38,300 nucleotides of DNA from an uncultured Prevotellaceae bacterium (GTDB taxonomy: Bacteria; Bacteroidota; Bacteroidia; Bacteroidales; Bacteroidaceae), in contig ONFA01000021.1 of NCBI GenBank assembly GCA_900316975.1, positions 1 through 38,300 on the forward strand, written 5' to 3'. Numbering within the stretch: position 1 is the stretch's first letter; every line of letters begins with the position of its first letter. Positions 8,931 through 17,561 of the stretch are shown here, piece after piece. A program made the position numbers and the translations under genes. The notes beneath the pieces are model-generated. The model ran no database searches, had not been told where the DNA came from, and was given only the letters and a program-made list of their open reading frames with translations.

Positions 8931-10188
8931 TATGTATCACAAGACCACTGCGGAGTTTTGGCTCAAACCACGTTGCCTTCGGTGGCATGATGTTGCCAGA
9001 ATCAGCAATATCCATGATTTGCTTCATGGTGACGGGATAAAGTGCTAAGGCAGTCTTCATCTCACCACTATCCACACGGCGTTTCAGTTCGCCAAGACCA
9101 CGCAAACCGCCCACGAAGTCAATGCGCTTGTCGCGACGCAAGTCCTTGATGCCCAAGATGTCATCGAGAATCAGTTTCGACGAGATGCTCACATCCAGCA
9201 CGCCGATGGGATCATTCTCGTCGTATGTACCAGGCTTTGCCTTGAGCGAATACCACTCCCCTTCCAGATACAATGAGAACTCATGCAACTCCTGTGCACG
9301 ATACTCTGCAGCACCTTTCTTCTCCACCACAAAGTTCTTCTCCAACGCCTTGATAAACTCCGCAGGAGTCAAGCCGTTCAAGTCTTTGATGACGCGGTTA
9401 TAGTCGAGGATGGTCAACTGGCTGGCAGGGAAACAAACTGCCATGAAATAGTTGTACTCCTCATCGCCACGATGGTTCGGATTCTGCTTTGCCTTCTCTG
9501 CACCCACCAAGGCTGCAGCAGCACTGCGGTGGTGTCCGTCGGCAATGTAGAGGTTAGGCATCTGGGCAAAACGCTCGGTGATGGTCTTAATATCGTTATC
9601 ATCGCTCACCACCCAGAGTTTGTGTCCAAAACCATCGATGGGCGCAACGAAATCATATTCAGGGGTAGTCTTGGCATACTTGTCAATGAGTTGCAGCAAC
9701 ACCTCATCGTCAGGATAGGCAAAGAACACAGGCTCGATGTTGGCATCGTTCACACGCACATGCTTCATGCGATCCTCCTCCTTGTCGGCACGGGTCAATT
9801 CATGCTTCTTGATAACTCCCGTTTGATAATCACCGCTATAAGCTCCCACCACAATGCCATACTGTGTCTTCTCCTTATTGCCATTGGCAGGCAGGCACGA
9901 AGTCTGTGCATAGATGTAATACTGCTCCTTCTCGTCCTGCACCAGCCAACCGTTTTTCTGGAACTTGGCGAACTGTCGGGCAGCCTCCTCATACACACGT
10001 GGGTCATACTCGCTGGTGCCTGGCTCGAAGTTAATCTCTGGTTTGATGATATGGTACAGCGACATCTCGTTGTCACCAGCCTCTGCGCGAGCCTCCTCAG
10101 AGTCCAGCACATCGTATGGGCGGCTCTCCACCTGCTCTACATACTGCTTTGGTGGACGCACACCCTTAAAAGGTTTTACAATTGCCAT
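8920..10188 (-). CDS. DUF1015 family protein, serine-operon associated
   Basis: A 422-residue protein of the DUF1015 (COG4198) family. It begins IVKPFKGVRPP, the usual opening of the family. It contains NLYIADGHHRSAAA at about 199-212; the DGHHR core resembles the G-x-HR motif of the ParB/Srx fold, which in SerK binds nucleotide. It lies 115 bases after serA, in the order serC-serA-DUF1015, an arrangement I believe recurs in Bacteroidetes. That context suggests a link to serine metabolism, and no phosphoserine phosphatase is in the window. No biochemical role is assigned here. Length looks complete. Confidence 0.88.
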   Translation of the reverse strand: MAIVKPFKGVRPPKQYVEQVESRPYDVLDSEEARAEAGDNEMSLYHIIKPEINFEPGTSEYDPRVYEEAARQFAKFQKNGWLVQDEKEQYYIYAQTSCLPANGNKEKTQYGIVVGAYSGDYQTGVIKKHELTRADKEEDRMKHVRVNDANIEPVFFAYPDDEVLLQLIDKYAKTTPEYDFVAPIDGFGHKLWVVSDDNDIKTITERFAQMPNLYIADGHHRSAAAALVGAEKAKQNPNHRGDEEYNYFMAVCFPASQLTILDYNRVIKDLNGLTPAEFIKALEKNFVVEKKGAAEYRAQELHEFSLYLEGEWYSLKAKPGTYDENDPIGVLDVSISSKLILDDILGIKDLRRDKRIDFVGGLRGLGELKRRVDSGEMKTALALYPVTMKQIMDIADSGNIMPPKATWFEPKLRSGLVIHKLS

Positions 10189-10303
10189 AAAGTTAATTTA
10201 CAATTTGACGATTTTTCTGTTGATGGTACAAAGTTAGGGCTTTCATTCGGAATGACCAAATGAAAGCCCTATCTTTCGACGATTTATAGGTAAAATCTTA
10301 TGG

Positions 10304-11224
10304 TTACTTGTTCACTTGGAACTTTGTGATACCCTCCTTGATGTAACCCACAATCTGGTTGGCTGCAGCAAGACCTGCATTGGTGTTTGCCTCTGCAGTC
10401 TGGGCACCCATCTTCTTGGGAGTGGAGAAGTAACGACCTTCGAACTTAGCGAACTCAGCATCTGCATCTGGCTTGATGTCGGTGATGTACTTGAGGTCGG
10501 TACGCTCAGCAAGGAGTTCGAGGAGTTCTGGCTCATTGATAACTTCCTTACGAGCGGTGTTGATGAGGATACCACCCTTCTTCATGCTGCCCACGAGTGC
10601 CTTGTTGATGCTCTGCTTGGTCTCTGCTGTAGCAGGGATGTGGAGAGACACGATGTCGCAAGTCTCAAAGAGTTCGTTCTGTGATGCAGCAGCGTGAACA
10701 CCTGCAGCCTCGATTGCCTCTGCTGGGCAGTAAGCATCGTAGGCAGACACTTCCATGCCAAAACCTTTGGCGATGCGAGCCACATTGCGACCCACATTGC
10801 CGAAAGCAAGAATACCGAGTTTCTTGCCCATGAGTTCAGAACCAGCCTTGCCGTTGTAGAAGTTACGAACGGTGAACACGAGCAGACCGAGTACCAACTC
10901 AGCCACAGCATTGGCGTTCTGACCAGGAGTATTCATCACCACCACCTTGTGGGCAGTAGCAGCCTCGAGGTCCACATTGTCGTAACCAGCACCTGCACGA
11001 ACCACAATCTTCAGGTTCTTGGCAGCATCGAGCACCTCTGCATCGATTTTGTCAGAACGGATGATGATGGCGTCCACGTCAGCCACTGCGCTGAGCAACT
11101 GTGCCTTCTCTGTATATTTCTCCAGAAGAGCAAGTTCGAAACCTGCACCTTCAATAATCTCTTTGATACCAGCAACCGCAGGAGCAGCAAAAGGCTTCTC
11201 AGTTGCAATTAAAACTTTTGCCAT
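10304..11224 (-). CDS. serA: D-3-phosphoglycerate dehydrogenase, type III
   Basis: Oxidises 3-phosphoglycerate to 3-phosphohydroxypyruvate, the first step of serine synthesis. The 306-residue protein has only the catalytic and NAD-binding domains, with no ACT regulatory domain (type III). Visible features are VRAGAGYDNVD (about 75-85), the Rossmann motif LAFGNVG (about 139-145), and NTARKEVI with the catalytic Arg225. At the place where most family members have catalytic His in TPHxG, this protein has TPKKMGAQT, with Lys270 at the His position. That matches the Lys-type enzyme known from Entamoeba and Bacteroidetes. It lies downstream of serC with an inverted repeat between them. Confidence 0.92.
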   Translation of the reverse strand: MAKVLIATEKPFAAPAVAGIKEIIEGAGFELALLEKYTEKAQLLSAVADVDAIIIRSDKIDAEVLDAAKNLKIVVRAGAGYDNVDLEAATAHKVVVMNTPGQNANAVAELVLGLLVFTVRNFYNGKAGSELMGKKLGILAFGNVGRNVARIAKGFGMEVSAYDAYCPAEAIEAAGVHAAASQNELFETCDIVSLHIPATAETKQSINKALVGSMKKGGILINTARKEVINEPELLELLAERTDLKYITDIKPDADAEFAKFEGRYFSTPKKMGAQTAEANTNAGLAAANQIVGYIKEGITKFQVNK

Positions 11225-11247
11225 TTTTTCTATTTTTTATTTACAAG

Positions 11248-11318
11248 AATGCCCATGAATGCCCACGAATGTTCATAAATATAATATTCATGATAATTCG
11301 TGGGCATTCATGGGCATT
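11248..11318. repeat. 23-base perfect inverted repeat between serC and serA
   Basis: Left arm 11248-11270 and right arm 11296-11318 are perfect reverse complements. The 25-base AT-rich loop can pair partly (TCAT with ATGA). Each arm is itself a near-duplicated word (ATGCCCATGA / ATGCCCACGA). It lies 24 bases upstream of serA and 26 bases after the serC stop. It could reduce serA expression or stabilise the serC message. It belongs to the same word-iterated palindrome class as 32157-32225, which also carries an ATTCGTGG..CATTCA core. Confidence 0.85.
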
Positions 11319-11343
11319 ATATGTTACAAATTAAACAATCAAA

Positions 11344-12411
11344 TTAGTGTTGAGCCTCAAACTCCTTCATGCACTTCACGAGTGCCTGAACGCCTTCGAT
11401 AGACATGGCGTTGTAGCAAGAAGCACGGAAACCACCCACGTCGCGGTGACCCTTCACGCCGACCATGCCTTGGCTTGTAGCGAACTTGAGGAACTCGTCC
11501 TGCAAGTCCTGATACTCTGGCTTCAAGACGAAGGTGATGTTCATGAGCGAACGGCTGTCCTCCTCGGCAGTGCCGACGAAGAGTTTGTTGCGGTCAATTT
11601 CGGCATACACGATTTCGGCGCGCTCCTTAGCCAACTTCTCCATTGCCTCAACACCGCCGTGAGCCTTCATGTAACGGAGGTTCATCAGGGCTGAATAGAT
11701 AGGCACTACAGGAGGCGTGTTGAACATAGAGCCTTTCTTCACGTGAGTGCGGTAGTCAAGCATCGTTGGGATGTGGCGAGACACCTTGCCAAGTGCATCT
11801 TCCTTCACGATGACGAAGGTAAGACCTGCCATAGCGAGGTTCTTCTGAGCACCACCATAAATCATAGCATACTTGCTCACATCAACAGGACGGCTGAAGA
11901 TATCGGAAGACATATCTGCAATCAGAGGAATTGGAGAGTCGAGGTCTTCACGAAGTTCTGTACCGTAAATCGTGTTGTTGGATGTGATGTGCAGGTAGTC
12001 AGCATCTGTAGGAATCTCGAAATTGCGTGGGATATAGGTGAAGTTCTTGTCGGCAGAAGAAGCCACTTCCACCACCTCACCGAAAGCCTTGGCCTCCTTC
12101 TCTGCCTTGGTAGCCCAAACACCCGTATTCAGGTAGGCAGCCTTCTTCTCAAGGAAGTTGTAAGGAACCATGCAGAACTCAAGACTTGCACCGCCACCGA
12201 GGAAGAGTACGGAGTAACCCTCTGGAATGTTGAGAAGTTCCTTGAAGAGTGCTACTGCCTCATCAACTACTGGCTGAAAATCCTTTGCGCGGTGGCTAAT
12301 CTCCATAAGAGAAAGTCCTGACCCATTGAAATCAAGACAAGCCTGTGCAGTCTGTTCAATCACCTCGCGAGGAAGGATGGAAGGTCCTGCATTGAAATTG
12401 TACTTTTTCAT
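11344..12411 (-). CDS. serC: Phosphoserine aminotransferase
   Basis: Class V PLP-dependent aminotransferase that converts 3-phosphohydroxypyruvate and glutamate to phosphoserine. It also serves pyridoxine synthesis in many bacteria. The 355-residue length is typical. Visible features are the N-terminal [20 protein letters not shown] (phosphate-binding loop, about 70-79), the PLP lysine at about Lys190 in GGAQKNLAM, and the C-terminal [16 protein letters not shown]. It is the first gene of the serC-serA-DUF1015 group and has its own candidate promoter upstream. Confidence 0.95.
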   Translation of the reverse strand: MKKYNFNAGPSILPREVIEQTAQACLDFNGSGLSLMEISHRAKDFQPVVDEAVALFKELLNIPEGYSVLFLGGGASLEFCMVPYNFLEKKAAYLNTGVWATKAEKEAKAFGEVVEVASSADKNFTYIPRNFEIPTDADYLHITSNNTIYGTELREDLDSPIPLIADMSSDIFSRPVDVSKYAMIYGGAQKNLAMAGLTFVIVKEDALGKVSRHIPTMLDYRTHVKKGSMFNTPPVVPIYSALMNLRYMKAHGGVEAMEKLAKERAEIVYAEIDRNKLFVGTAEEDSRSLMNITFVLKPEYQDLQDEFLKFATSQGMVGVKGHRDVGGFRASCYNAMSIEGVQALVKCMKEFEAQH

Positions 12412-12468
12412 TTTGTTGTGTTATAATTAAAAATACGTGTAAATTTGCCTTTTTACCTAAATGAGCCA

Positions 12469-12476
12469 CAAAGTTA
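12469..12476 (-). promoter_or_regulatory. Promoter -7 box for serC
   Basis: Reads TAACTTTG on the minus strand, 58 bases before the serC ATG. A TTTG lies 12 bases further upstream, nearer than the usual spacing, so the -33 assignment is open. Confidence 0.55.
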
Positions 12477-12587
12477 CTAATAATAATTCAAACGAGTGGC
12501 AACTTGTTTTCTTTTTATTTCAAAAAAAACAAAAATGGGCGTAGGCCTTTAGCATTTGGTACACCCATATTGCAATTTCATGATAAA

Positions 12588-13514
12588 TTACAGCCACTTC
12601 TTCCTTCTGAACCACCACAGTGATACTGCCGTGCAAACCACACAGGCGATGATGGCTATCGGGAAGCCCATCTTCCATTTCTCCATGCCGTTGATGAGGT
12701 TCATGCCAAACATCGACGTGATGAAGGTCGGGAAGAGGATGATCATGTTCAGCGAAGTCAACAGCCTCATCACCGTATTCATATTATTATTAATAATGTT
12801 CGCGTAGGTGTCCATTGTGGAGTCGAGGATGTTAATGTAGATGGCGGTTGTCTCGCGTGCCTGATTCATCTCGATGTTCACATCTTCAATGAGTTCGGCA
12901 TCCAGTTCATCGACCGGCAAACGGAACTTCAACTTGCTCAACAGTGACTCGTTGCCACGAATGGAAGTGCCGAAGTATGTGAGCGAGTCTTGCAGACGTG
13001 ACAGATTCACGAGGTCCTTGTTGTCTATATGCTTGTCGAGGTCACGTTTCGCCTTTTCAATGATGCCATTCACCTGTTTCAGGTATTTCAGATACCACAC
13101 CGATGCGCTCAAGAAGAGACGGAACACCAAGTCTGCCGCATCCGTAAAGCCTTCTGCACGACGCATCTGGTGATTTACGAAATCGAGCATCATCCGTGTT
13201 TCCTGATTGCAGATAGTCACAATCTTATCTCCCTTGATCACAATACCCAACGGGATGGTCGTGTAAGGGCTCCTTGAAGAAACGCTCTTCAAATGGGGAA
13301 TACGCAAGATAATCATGAGCCACCCTTCATCCATGTCGTAACGGGCACGCTCGTCGGCATCCGAAACGTCATCCATGAAGTAGTCTGGCATACCGAGTTC
13401 CTTCTCCAGAAACTCCCTGTCATCATCCACTGGGCAAGTAACCTGTACCCAACAGTTTGACTCCCAAGCATCAATGTGCTTGATGCCGCCATTAAAATTC
13501 CAGAATGTTCGCAT
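12588..13514 (-). CDS. corA: CorA family divalent cation transporter
   Basis: A 308-residue Mg2+/Co2+ channel of the CorA (2-TM-GxN) family. A long soluble N-terminal domain is followed by a coiled helix and two C-terminal transmembrane segments (about 255-272 and 283-300). The signature GMN is in FITSMFGMNLINGMEKW, with a short periplasmic loop and a basic C-terminus (FRRKKWL). Length is normal. It has its own leader of about 190 bases and is separated from uxaB by a terminator. Confidence 0.92.
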   Translation of the reverse strand: MRTFWNFNGGIKHIDAWESNCWVQVTCPVDDDREFLEKELGMPDYFMDDVSDADERARYDMDEGWLMIILRIPHLKSVSSRSPYTTIPLGIVIKGDKIVTICNQETRMMLDFVNHQMRRAEGFTDAADLVFRLFLSASVWYLKYLKQVNGIIEKAKRDLDKHIDNKDLVNLSRLQDSLTYFGTSIRGNESLLSKLKFRLPVDELDAELIEDVNIEMNQARETTAIYINILDSTMDTYANIINNNMNTVMRLLTSLNMIILFPTFITSMFGMNLINGMEKWKMGFPIAIIACVVCTAVSLWWFRRKKWL

Positions 13515-13717
13515 TGTTTTCTGAATCTTTGCTTTTTCGATGTAAGAACAATAAAAAGGTGGGGCAAAGACTCATTCAACTCCGCGTGAGAGGTGAGTCT
13601 TATCCCAGGCACTTTGTACTATTCGCCGGATAATCGTCCATAGTTGTTTCTAATTTGTTAGTACTCTCTTTTTCTGTTCGATTCCAAAGAATTCCCTTGA
13701 AATCGAGTGCAAAGGTA
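13515..13717 (-). promoter_or_regulatory. corA promoter and long 5' leader with hairpin
   Basis: A -7 box TACCTTTG (minus strand) lies at 13710-13717, giving a leader of about 185-190 bases before the corA ATG. The leader holds a hairpin with perfect 8-base arms, AAGACTCA and TGAGTCTT (13568-13602 region), followed on the minus strand by a C-rich stretch and TTTTT. No match to the known M-box Mg2+ riboswitch was recognised by eye. No open reading frame in it looks real. Confidence 0.45.
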
Positions 13718-13738
13718 ATAACTTTTTTTAAAAGAAAT

Positions 13739-13767
13739 GTGCTTGCAACTGAAAAAATTGCAAGCAC
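13739..13767 (-). terminator. Rho-independent terminator after uxaB
   Basis: Perfect 10-base arms GTGCTTGCAA (13739-13748) and TTGCAAGCAC (13758-13767), with a 9-base loop. On the minus strand the stem is followed by ATTTCTTTT. It lies 28 bases past the uxaB stop. Confidence 0.8.
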
Positions 13768-13794
13768 ACTATCATTTTTCATGACTGGCAAGAC

Positions 13795-15273
13795 TTACAG
13801 GATGGTCTTCACAGCCTCCAACATACCTTTCTCCTGAATGAGGTCAAGGTCTTTCTTCACCAGTGCGGTGAGGCCTGGAACCGTGTTGTTGAGGTTCTCG
13901 TGCCAGATGTTTTCGGCAGCAAGAACACCCTCTGCCACTTTCTGTGTATCACCTGTAGCCCAAAGGTCTTTGAGCAACTGCATGATTTCAGGTGCATCGT
14001 TGGGTTCGATTGGTGCGCCATCGGCACGAGTGCCCCCCTTATAGTAGGTGATGATGGCAGCCAGGCCAAACACAAGACCTTGTGGAAGTTCGCCTTTACG
14101 CTCCAGATAAACCTTCACGCCAGGCAGGTCGCGTGTCTCGTATTTAGGGAAGGAATTGAGCATGATGCTCGTCACCTGATGGTCAACATACGGATTGTTG
14201 AAACGTTCGAGCACATCGGTGGCAAACTGCTGCAATTCTTCCATGGGGAGATTGAGCGTCTGCATCAATTCGTCAAACTGCACCTTGTGGATATATTTGC
14301 CCACCACCTCATCGTTGCAGGCATCACGCACGATGTTGATGCCGCTGAGATAAGCCACAGGAGAGAGGACCGTGTGCGGACCATTCAAAAGCGTCACCTT
14401 TCTTTCGTGATAGGGCTTTTCACTTTCAGCAATGAGGACATTCAGTCCCGCTTTCTCAGCAGGGAACTCTGCCTTCAGAGCGTCAATGTCCATGTTCTCG
14501 GGCTTCTCAATGACCCAAAGATGGAATGCCTCACCCTGTACGACGAGGTTATCTGCATAGCAAACCTTTTCCTGAATCTCGGCAATCTCTTTACGCGGAA
14601 AACCAGGCACGATGCGGTCAACGAGTGTGGCACACACATAATTATAATGAGTGAACCACTCCTTGAAGGCAGCATAGTCAGTACCCAGATCTTTTTTCCA
14701 ATGTTCGATATACTGATAGATACAATCCTTCAAATGATGGCCATTCAAGAAAATCAGTTCGCATGGCATGATAATGAGTCCCTTATCGGCAGCGCCATTG
14801 AAAGTTTTGAAACGGCGATAGAGCAATTGGGTAAGTTTACCCGGGTAGGATGAAGCAGGTGCGTCAGTCAACTTACATGCAGGATCGAAGGCGATGCCCG
14901 CTTCTGTAGTGTTGGAAATGACAAAACGAATCTCCGGCTGATCTGCCAATGCCATGAATGCAGGGTTCTGGCTGTATGGATTGAGGGCACGGCTGATGCA
15001 GTCAATGCGGGTGAGAGAATTGACTTTCTCGCCGTTCAGACGACCTTGCAGATTGACATGATAGAGACAATCCTGCCCATTGAGCCAATCCACCATTCCG
15101 TGTTCGATAGGCTGAACCACCACTACAGACGAGTTGAAGTCTGTCTTTTGATTCATGTTGTAAACAATCCAGTCCACAAAACAACGGAGGAAATTGCCTT
15201 CGCCAAACTGGACAATTCTTTCGGGTGCATGACTCTTCGGAGCCGTGCGAGCGTTCAGTGCTTTGAGTGTCAT
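13795..15273 (-). CDS. uxaB: Tagaturonate reductase (altronate oxidoreductase)
   Basis: Reduces D-tagaturonate to D-altronate in galacturonate (pectin sugar) breakdown. The 492-residue protein is a long-chain mannitol dehydrogenase family member. It opens its Rossmann domain with RIVQFGEGNFLRCFVDW (about 20-36), includes TLVDRIVPGFPR (about 218-229), has the family region LNGPHTVLSPVAYLSG (about 296-311), and a C-terminal helical domain. Length and order match UxaB rather than fructuronate reductase or mannitol dehydrogenase, but the split among these is by resemblance only. It stands alone, without uxaA or uxaC nearby, and diverges from the TMEM43-like gene. Confidence 0.88.
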   Translation of the reverse strand: MTLKALNARTAPKSHAPERIVQFGEGNFLRCFVDWIVYNMNQKTDFNSSVVVVQPIEHGMVDWLNGQDCLYHVNLQGRLNGEKVNSLTRIDCISRALNPYSQNPAFMALADQPEIRFVISNTTEAGIAFDPACKLTDAPASSYPGKLTQLLYRRFKTFNGAADKGLIIMPCELIFLNGHHLKDCIYQYIEHWKKDLGTDYAAFKEWFTHYNYVCATLVDRIVPGFPRKEIAEIQEKVCYADNLVVQGEAFHLWVIEKPENMDIDALKAEFPAEKAGLNVLIAESEKPYHERKVTLLNGPHTVLSPVAYLSGINIVRDACNDEVVGKYIHKVQFDELMQTLNLPMEELQQFATDVLERFNNPYVDHQVTSIMLNSFPKYETRDLPGVKVYLERKGELPQGLVFGLAAIITYYKGGTRADGAPIEPNDAPEIMQLLKDLWATGDTQKVAEGVLAAENIWHENLNNTVPGLTALVKKDLDLIQEKGMLEAVKTIL

Positions 15274-15298
15274 ATTTCAAATAGAAGTAAATTGATTG

Positions 15299-15306
15299 CA
15301 AAATTA
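15299..15306 (-). promoter_or_regulatory. Promoter -7 box for uxaB
   Basis: Reads TAATTTTG on the minus strand, fitting TAnnTTTG, 26 bases before the uxaB ATG, which leaves a short leader. Confidence 0.5.
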
Positions 15307-15419
15307 CGGATTATATTTGACTTTTTAAGTATTTTCATGCAGCTTTTGTCCTCTTCCGACAAAAAAAATCGCACATTTTGGCAAAAACACCCTCCTTTTT
15401 GACAAAAAAGAGCCTAAGA

Positions 15420-15451
15420 TTTGTGGAATATTAACAAAAGGAGTATCTTTG
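15420..15451 (+). promoter_or_regulatory. Promoter for the TMEM43-like gene
   Basis: TTTG at 15420-15423 and TATCTTTG at 15444-15451, spaced by 20 bases. This fits the Bacteroidales -33/-7 pair closely. The ATG is 68 bases further on. Confidence 0.7.
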
Positions 15452-15518
15452 CAACGGAAAAAGTGAATTATTATAATTATAAATCCTATTTACTAATCAT
15501 TTTTAAAAACAAAAGATT

Positions 15519-16859
15519 ATGGCTTACACAGAAAAAACAACTACGGGTTATGGTACCCGTGTGGGCAACTCGCTCAAAGCAGTTCTCATGGGCTTCGTCC
15601 TCATCATTGGTGCAACCATTCTGCTCTGGTGGAATGAAGGTCGTGCAGTGAAGACAGCCGACATGTTGGAAGACGCTCAGGGAGCATGTGTCGAGATGCC
15701 TAACCCCGACAAGAAAAGCGCAGAGTTTGAAGGCGAACTCGTATGTGCTACCGCGATGGCCAACACTGACGAAGTGTTGACCGATGCTGACTTCGGCATC
15801 AGCGAGAACGCTATCAGCCTGAGCCGCAAGGTGGAGTACTACCAGTGGGTTGAGCACTCTGAGTCAAAGAGCGAAGACAAACTCGGTGGCAAGCAGGAGA
15901 CCACTACTACTTACACTTACACACAGGAATGGGTAAGCAGCCCTGTGAACAGTGGCGACTTCAAGGATCCTGCTTATCAGGGCAAGAACTACACTTGGGC
16001 TAACATCGAGAGCCAAGATGTATGGGCAGAAAAAGTGACTTTCGGTGCATACGTACTGAACGAATCTCTCATCCACTCCATCAGTTCCACAGAGGCTGTT
16101 GAACTGAATGTGAACGACCAAGTACTGGCTTCCATGGACAAGAGCGTCGCTGATGTTTACGCAAGAATCAAGGGCGTGCCTACAGTTAATGCAGCTGTTA
16201 CCGAACCTGCTGTTGCCGCTGATGACAGTGTAAAGACGGCCATCCCCGACTCTATCAAGCAGGACAACAAGGTTGACCTTGAATATGTTCACCAGGCTGG
16301 CAACGTGATTTACCTCGGTCGCACCATGAACGCTCCTGAGATTGGTGACGTGCGCATCACTTTCGAGAAGACTGTTCCGGCTAAGGTGACTGTCGTTTCT
16401 CAAGTTGAGGGCAACACATTCAAGCCTTTCGTGGCAAAGAACAAGAAGAAGTTCCAGACCCTCAGAATGGGCAAGAAGACGATTGACGAAATCTTCGAAG
16501 AGGAGAACGAGGCTAACAGCATGTGGACTTGGATTCTCCGTATCGTCGGCACACTCCTCGTCATCTCTGGTATCAAGAGCCTCTTCTCATTCGTTGAGAC
16601 ACTGCTCAAGGTGGTTCCATTCCTGTCAAGCCTCTTCGCATTTGGCGTGGGCATCATTGCAACCATCATCGGTATCGTTTACTCACTCATCGTCATCGCA
16701 TTGGCATGGATCTTCTACCGTCCAGTACTCGGCATCATCCTCTTGCTCATTGCAGGCTTCCTCGTATGGGTGTTCGCTTTCAACGGCAAGAAGAAACTGG
16801 CAGAACTTGCTAACAAGAACAAGGGCAATGCAGAGCCAGAGGCTGCCCCAGCAGAATAA
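15519..16859 (+). CDS. TMEM43 family membrane protein
   Basis: A 446-residue protein resembling the TMEM43/LUMA family (PF07787), which is known from eukaryotic inner nuclear and ER membranes and also found in bacteria. One N-terminal transmembrane helix (LMGFVLIIGATILLWWNEGRA, about 24-44) carries the WWNEGRAV motif typical of the family. A large extracytoplasmic domain (about 45-330) follows, then three or four C-terminal hydrophobic segments between about 340 and 430 and a charged tail ending EPEAAPAE. The function in bacteria is not known. It has its own promoter and terminator, so it is monocistronic. Confidence 0.85.
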   Translation: MAYTEKTTTGYGTRVGNSLKAVLMGFVLIIGATILLWWNEGRAVKTADMLEDAQGACVEMPNPDKKSAEFEGELVCATAMANTDEVLTDADFGISENAISLSRKVEYYQWVEHSESKSEDKLGGKQETTTTYTYTQEWVSSPVNSGDFKDPAYQGKNYTWANIESQDVWAEKVTFGAYVLNESLIHSISSTEAVELNVNDQVLASMDKSVADVYARIKGVPTVNAAVTEPAVAADDSVKTAIPDSIKQDNKVDLEYVHQAGNVIYLGRTMNAPEIGDVRITFEKTVPAKVTVVSQVEGNTFKPFVAKNKKKFQTLRMGKKTIDEIFEEENEANSMWTWILRIVGTLLVISGIKSLFSFVETLLKVVPFLSSLFAFGVGIIATIIGIVYSLIVIALAWIFYRPVLGIILLLIAGFLVWVFAFNGKKKLAELANKNKGNAEPEAAPAE

Positions 16860-16880
16860 TTGAACATCAACATCAAACAT

Positions 16881-16922
16881 AAAAAAGGTCTGGGTAGCCT
16901 CGGCGGTTATCCAGACCTTTTT
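16881..16922 (+). terminator. Rho-independent terminator after the TMEM43-like gene
   Basis: AAAAAAGGTCTGG at 16881-16893 pairs with CCAGACCTTTTT at 16911-16922 around a 17-base loop, ending in a T-run. It lies 21 bases past the stop. Confidence 0.85.
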
Positions 16923-16952
16923 AAAACCAACCAACTCTAAAAACAAAATCAC

Positions 16953-17561
16953 ATGAAACAACTTTTGATCAGTTCCGCCATTGCTTGCCTGCTGATGCTC
17001 ACGGCATGTGACGGGAAAAAAGTTAACAACGGCAGCATCGACACCGACAGCATTGCCGCTGGAACCACCGACAGCACATCCATGACAGCAACACCTGCTG
17101 CCGACCTCCATACAGAGGAAGCCATCAAGGCACAAATCACAGCCTATTACAATGAACTGAACAATGTGAACGATGGGGTGATGAACATGACCCTACTCGA
17201 TTCCATCGCATGCACCAAAAGCCTTCTGGCGCTGATGGAACAGGTGGAAGAGAAGAACATGAAAGCCATTGCTCAAGGCAGCGACGCGTACTTCGAGGAT
17301 GAAGGCTACCGCTGGTTCCAAGGACTCGGTACGCCCATCAAAGTGCAGTTCGACAACATTACCGACCCCACACAAGACTATGTGGAGGCATTCCTCACCC
17401 TCTCATGGAACGGACAGAAGGGGCAAGTGCGCCTTCGTCTCACCGTGGAAGACGGACAATGGAAAATCAACGACTTTGCCGACTATGACCTCGACGGCGT
17501 AGGTTTCCGCAGAGATATGGAATCATTTTTAGGAATCAATCTTGACGATCCAGCAGGATGA
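16953..17561 (+). CDS. Small lipoprotein, paralogue of the next gene
   Basis: A 202-residue predicted lipoprotein. It has a Lys N-terminus, a hydrophobic stretch (LLISSAIACLLML) and the lipobox LTAC with Cys19. A low-complexity Thr/Ser/Asp linker (about 25-50) follows, then a compact domain ending VRLRLTVEDGQWKINDFADYD. The C-terminal pattern VRxxLxxExGxWKxxD is shared with the next gene, so the two are paralogues. It vaguely resembles DUF3828-like folds, but I do not recognise a family. It overlaps the next gene by 4 bases (ATGA), implying co-translation. Confidence 0.82.
   Translation: MKQLLISSAIACLLMLTACDGKKVNNGSIDTDSIAAGTTDSTSMTATPAADLHTEEAIKAQITAYYNELNNVNDGVMNMTLLDSIACTKSLLALMEQVEEKNMKAIAQGSDAYFEDEGYRWFQGLGTPIKVQFDNITDPTQDYVEAFLTLSWNGQKGQVRLRLTVEDGQWKINDFADYDLDGVGFRRDMESFLGINLDDPAG

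Noticed and set aside
13515..13717. Known Mg2+ riboswitch (M-box) before corA
   Set aside because: No recognisable M-box conserved segments were found by eye.
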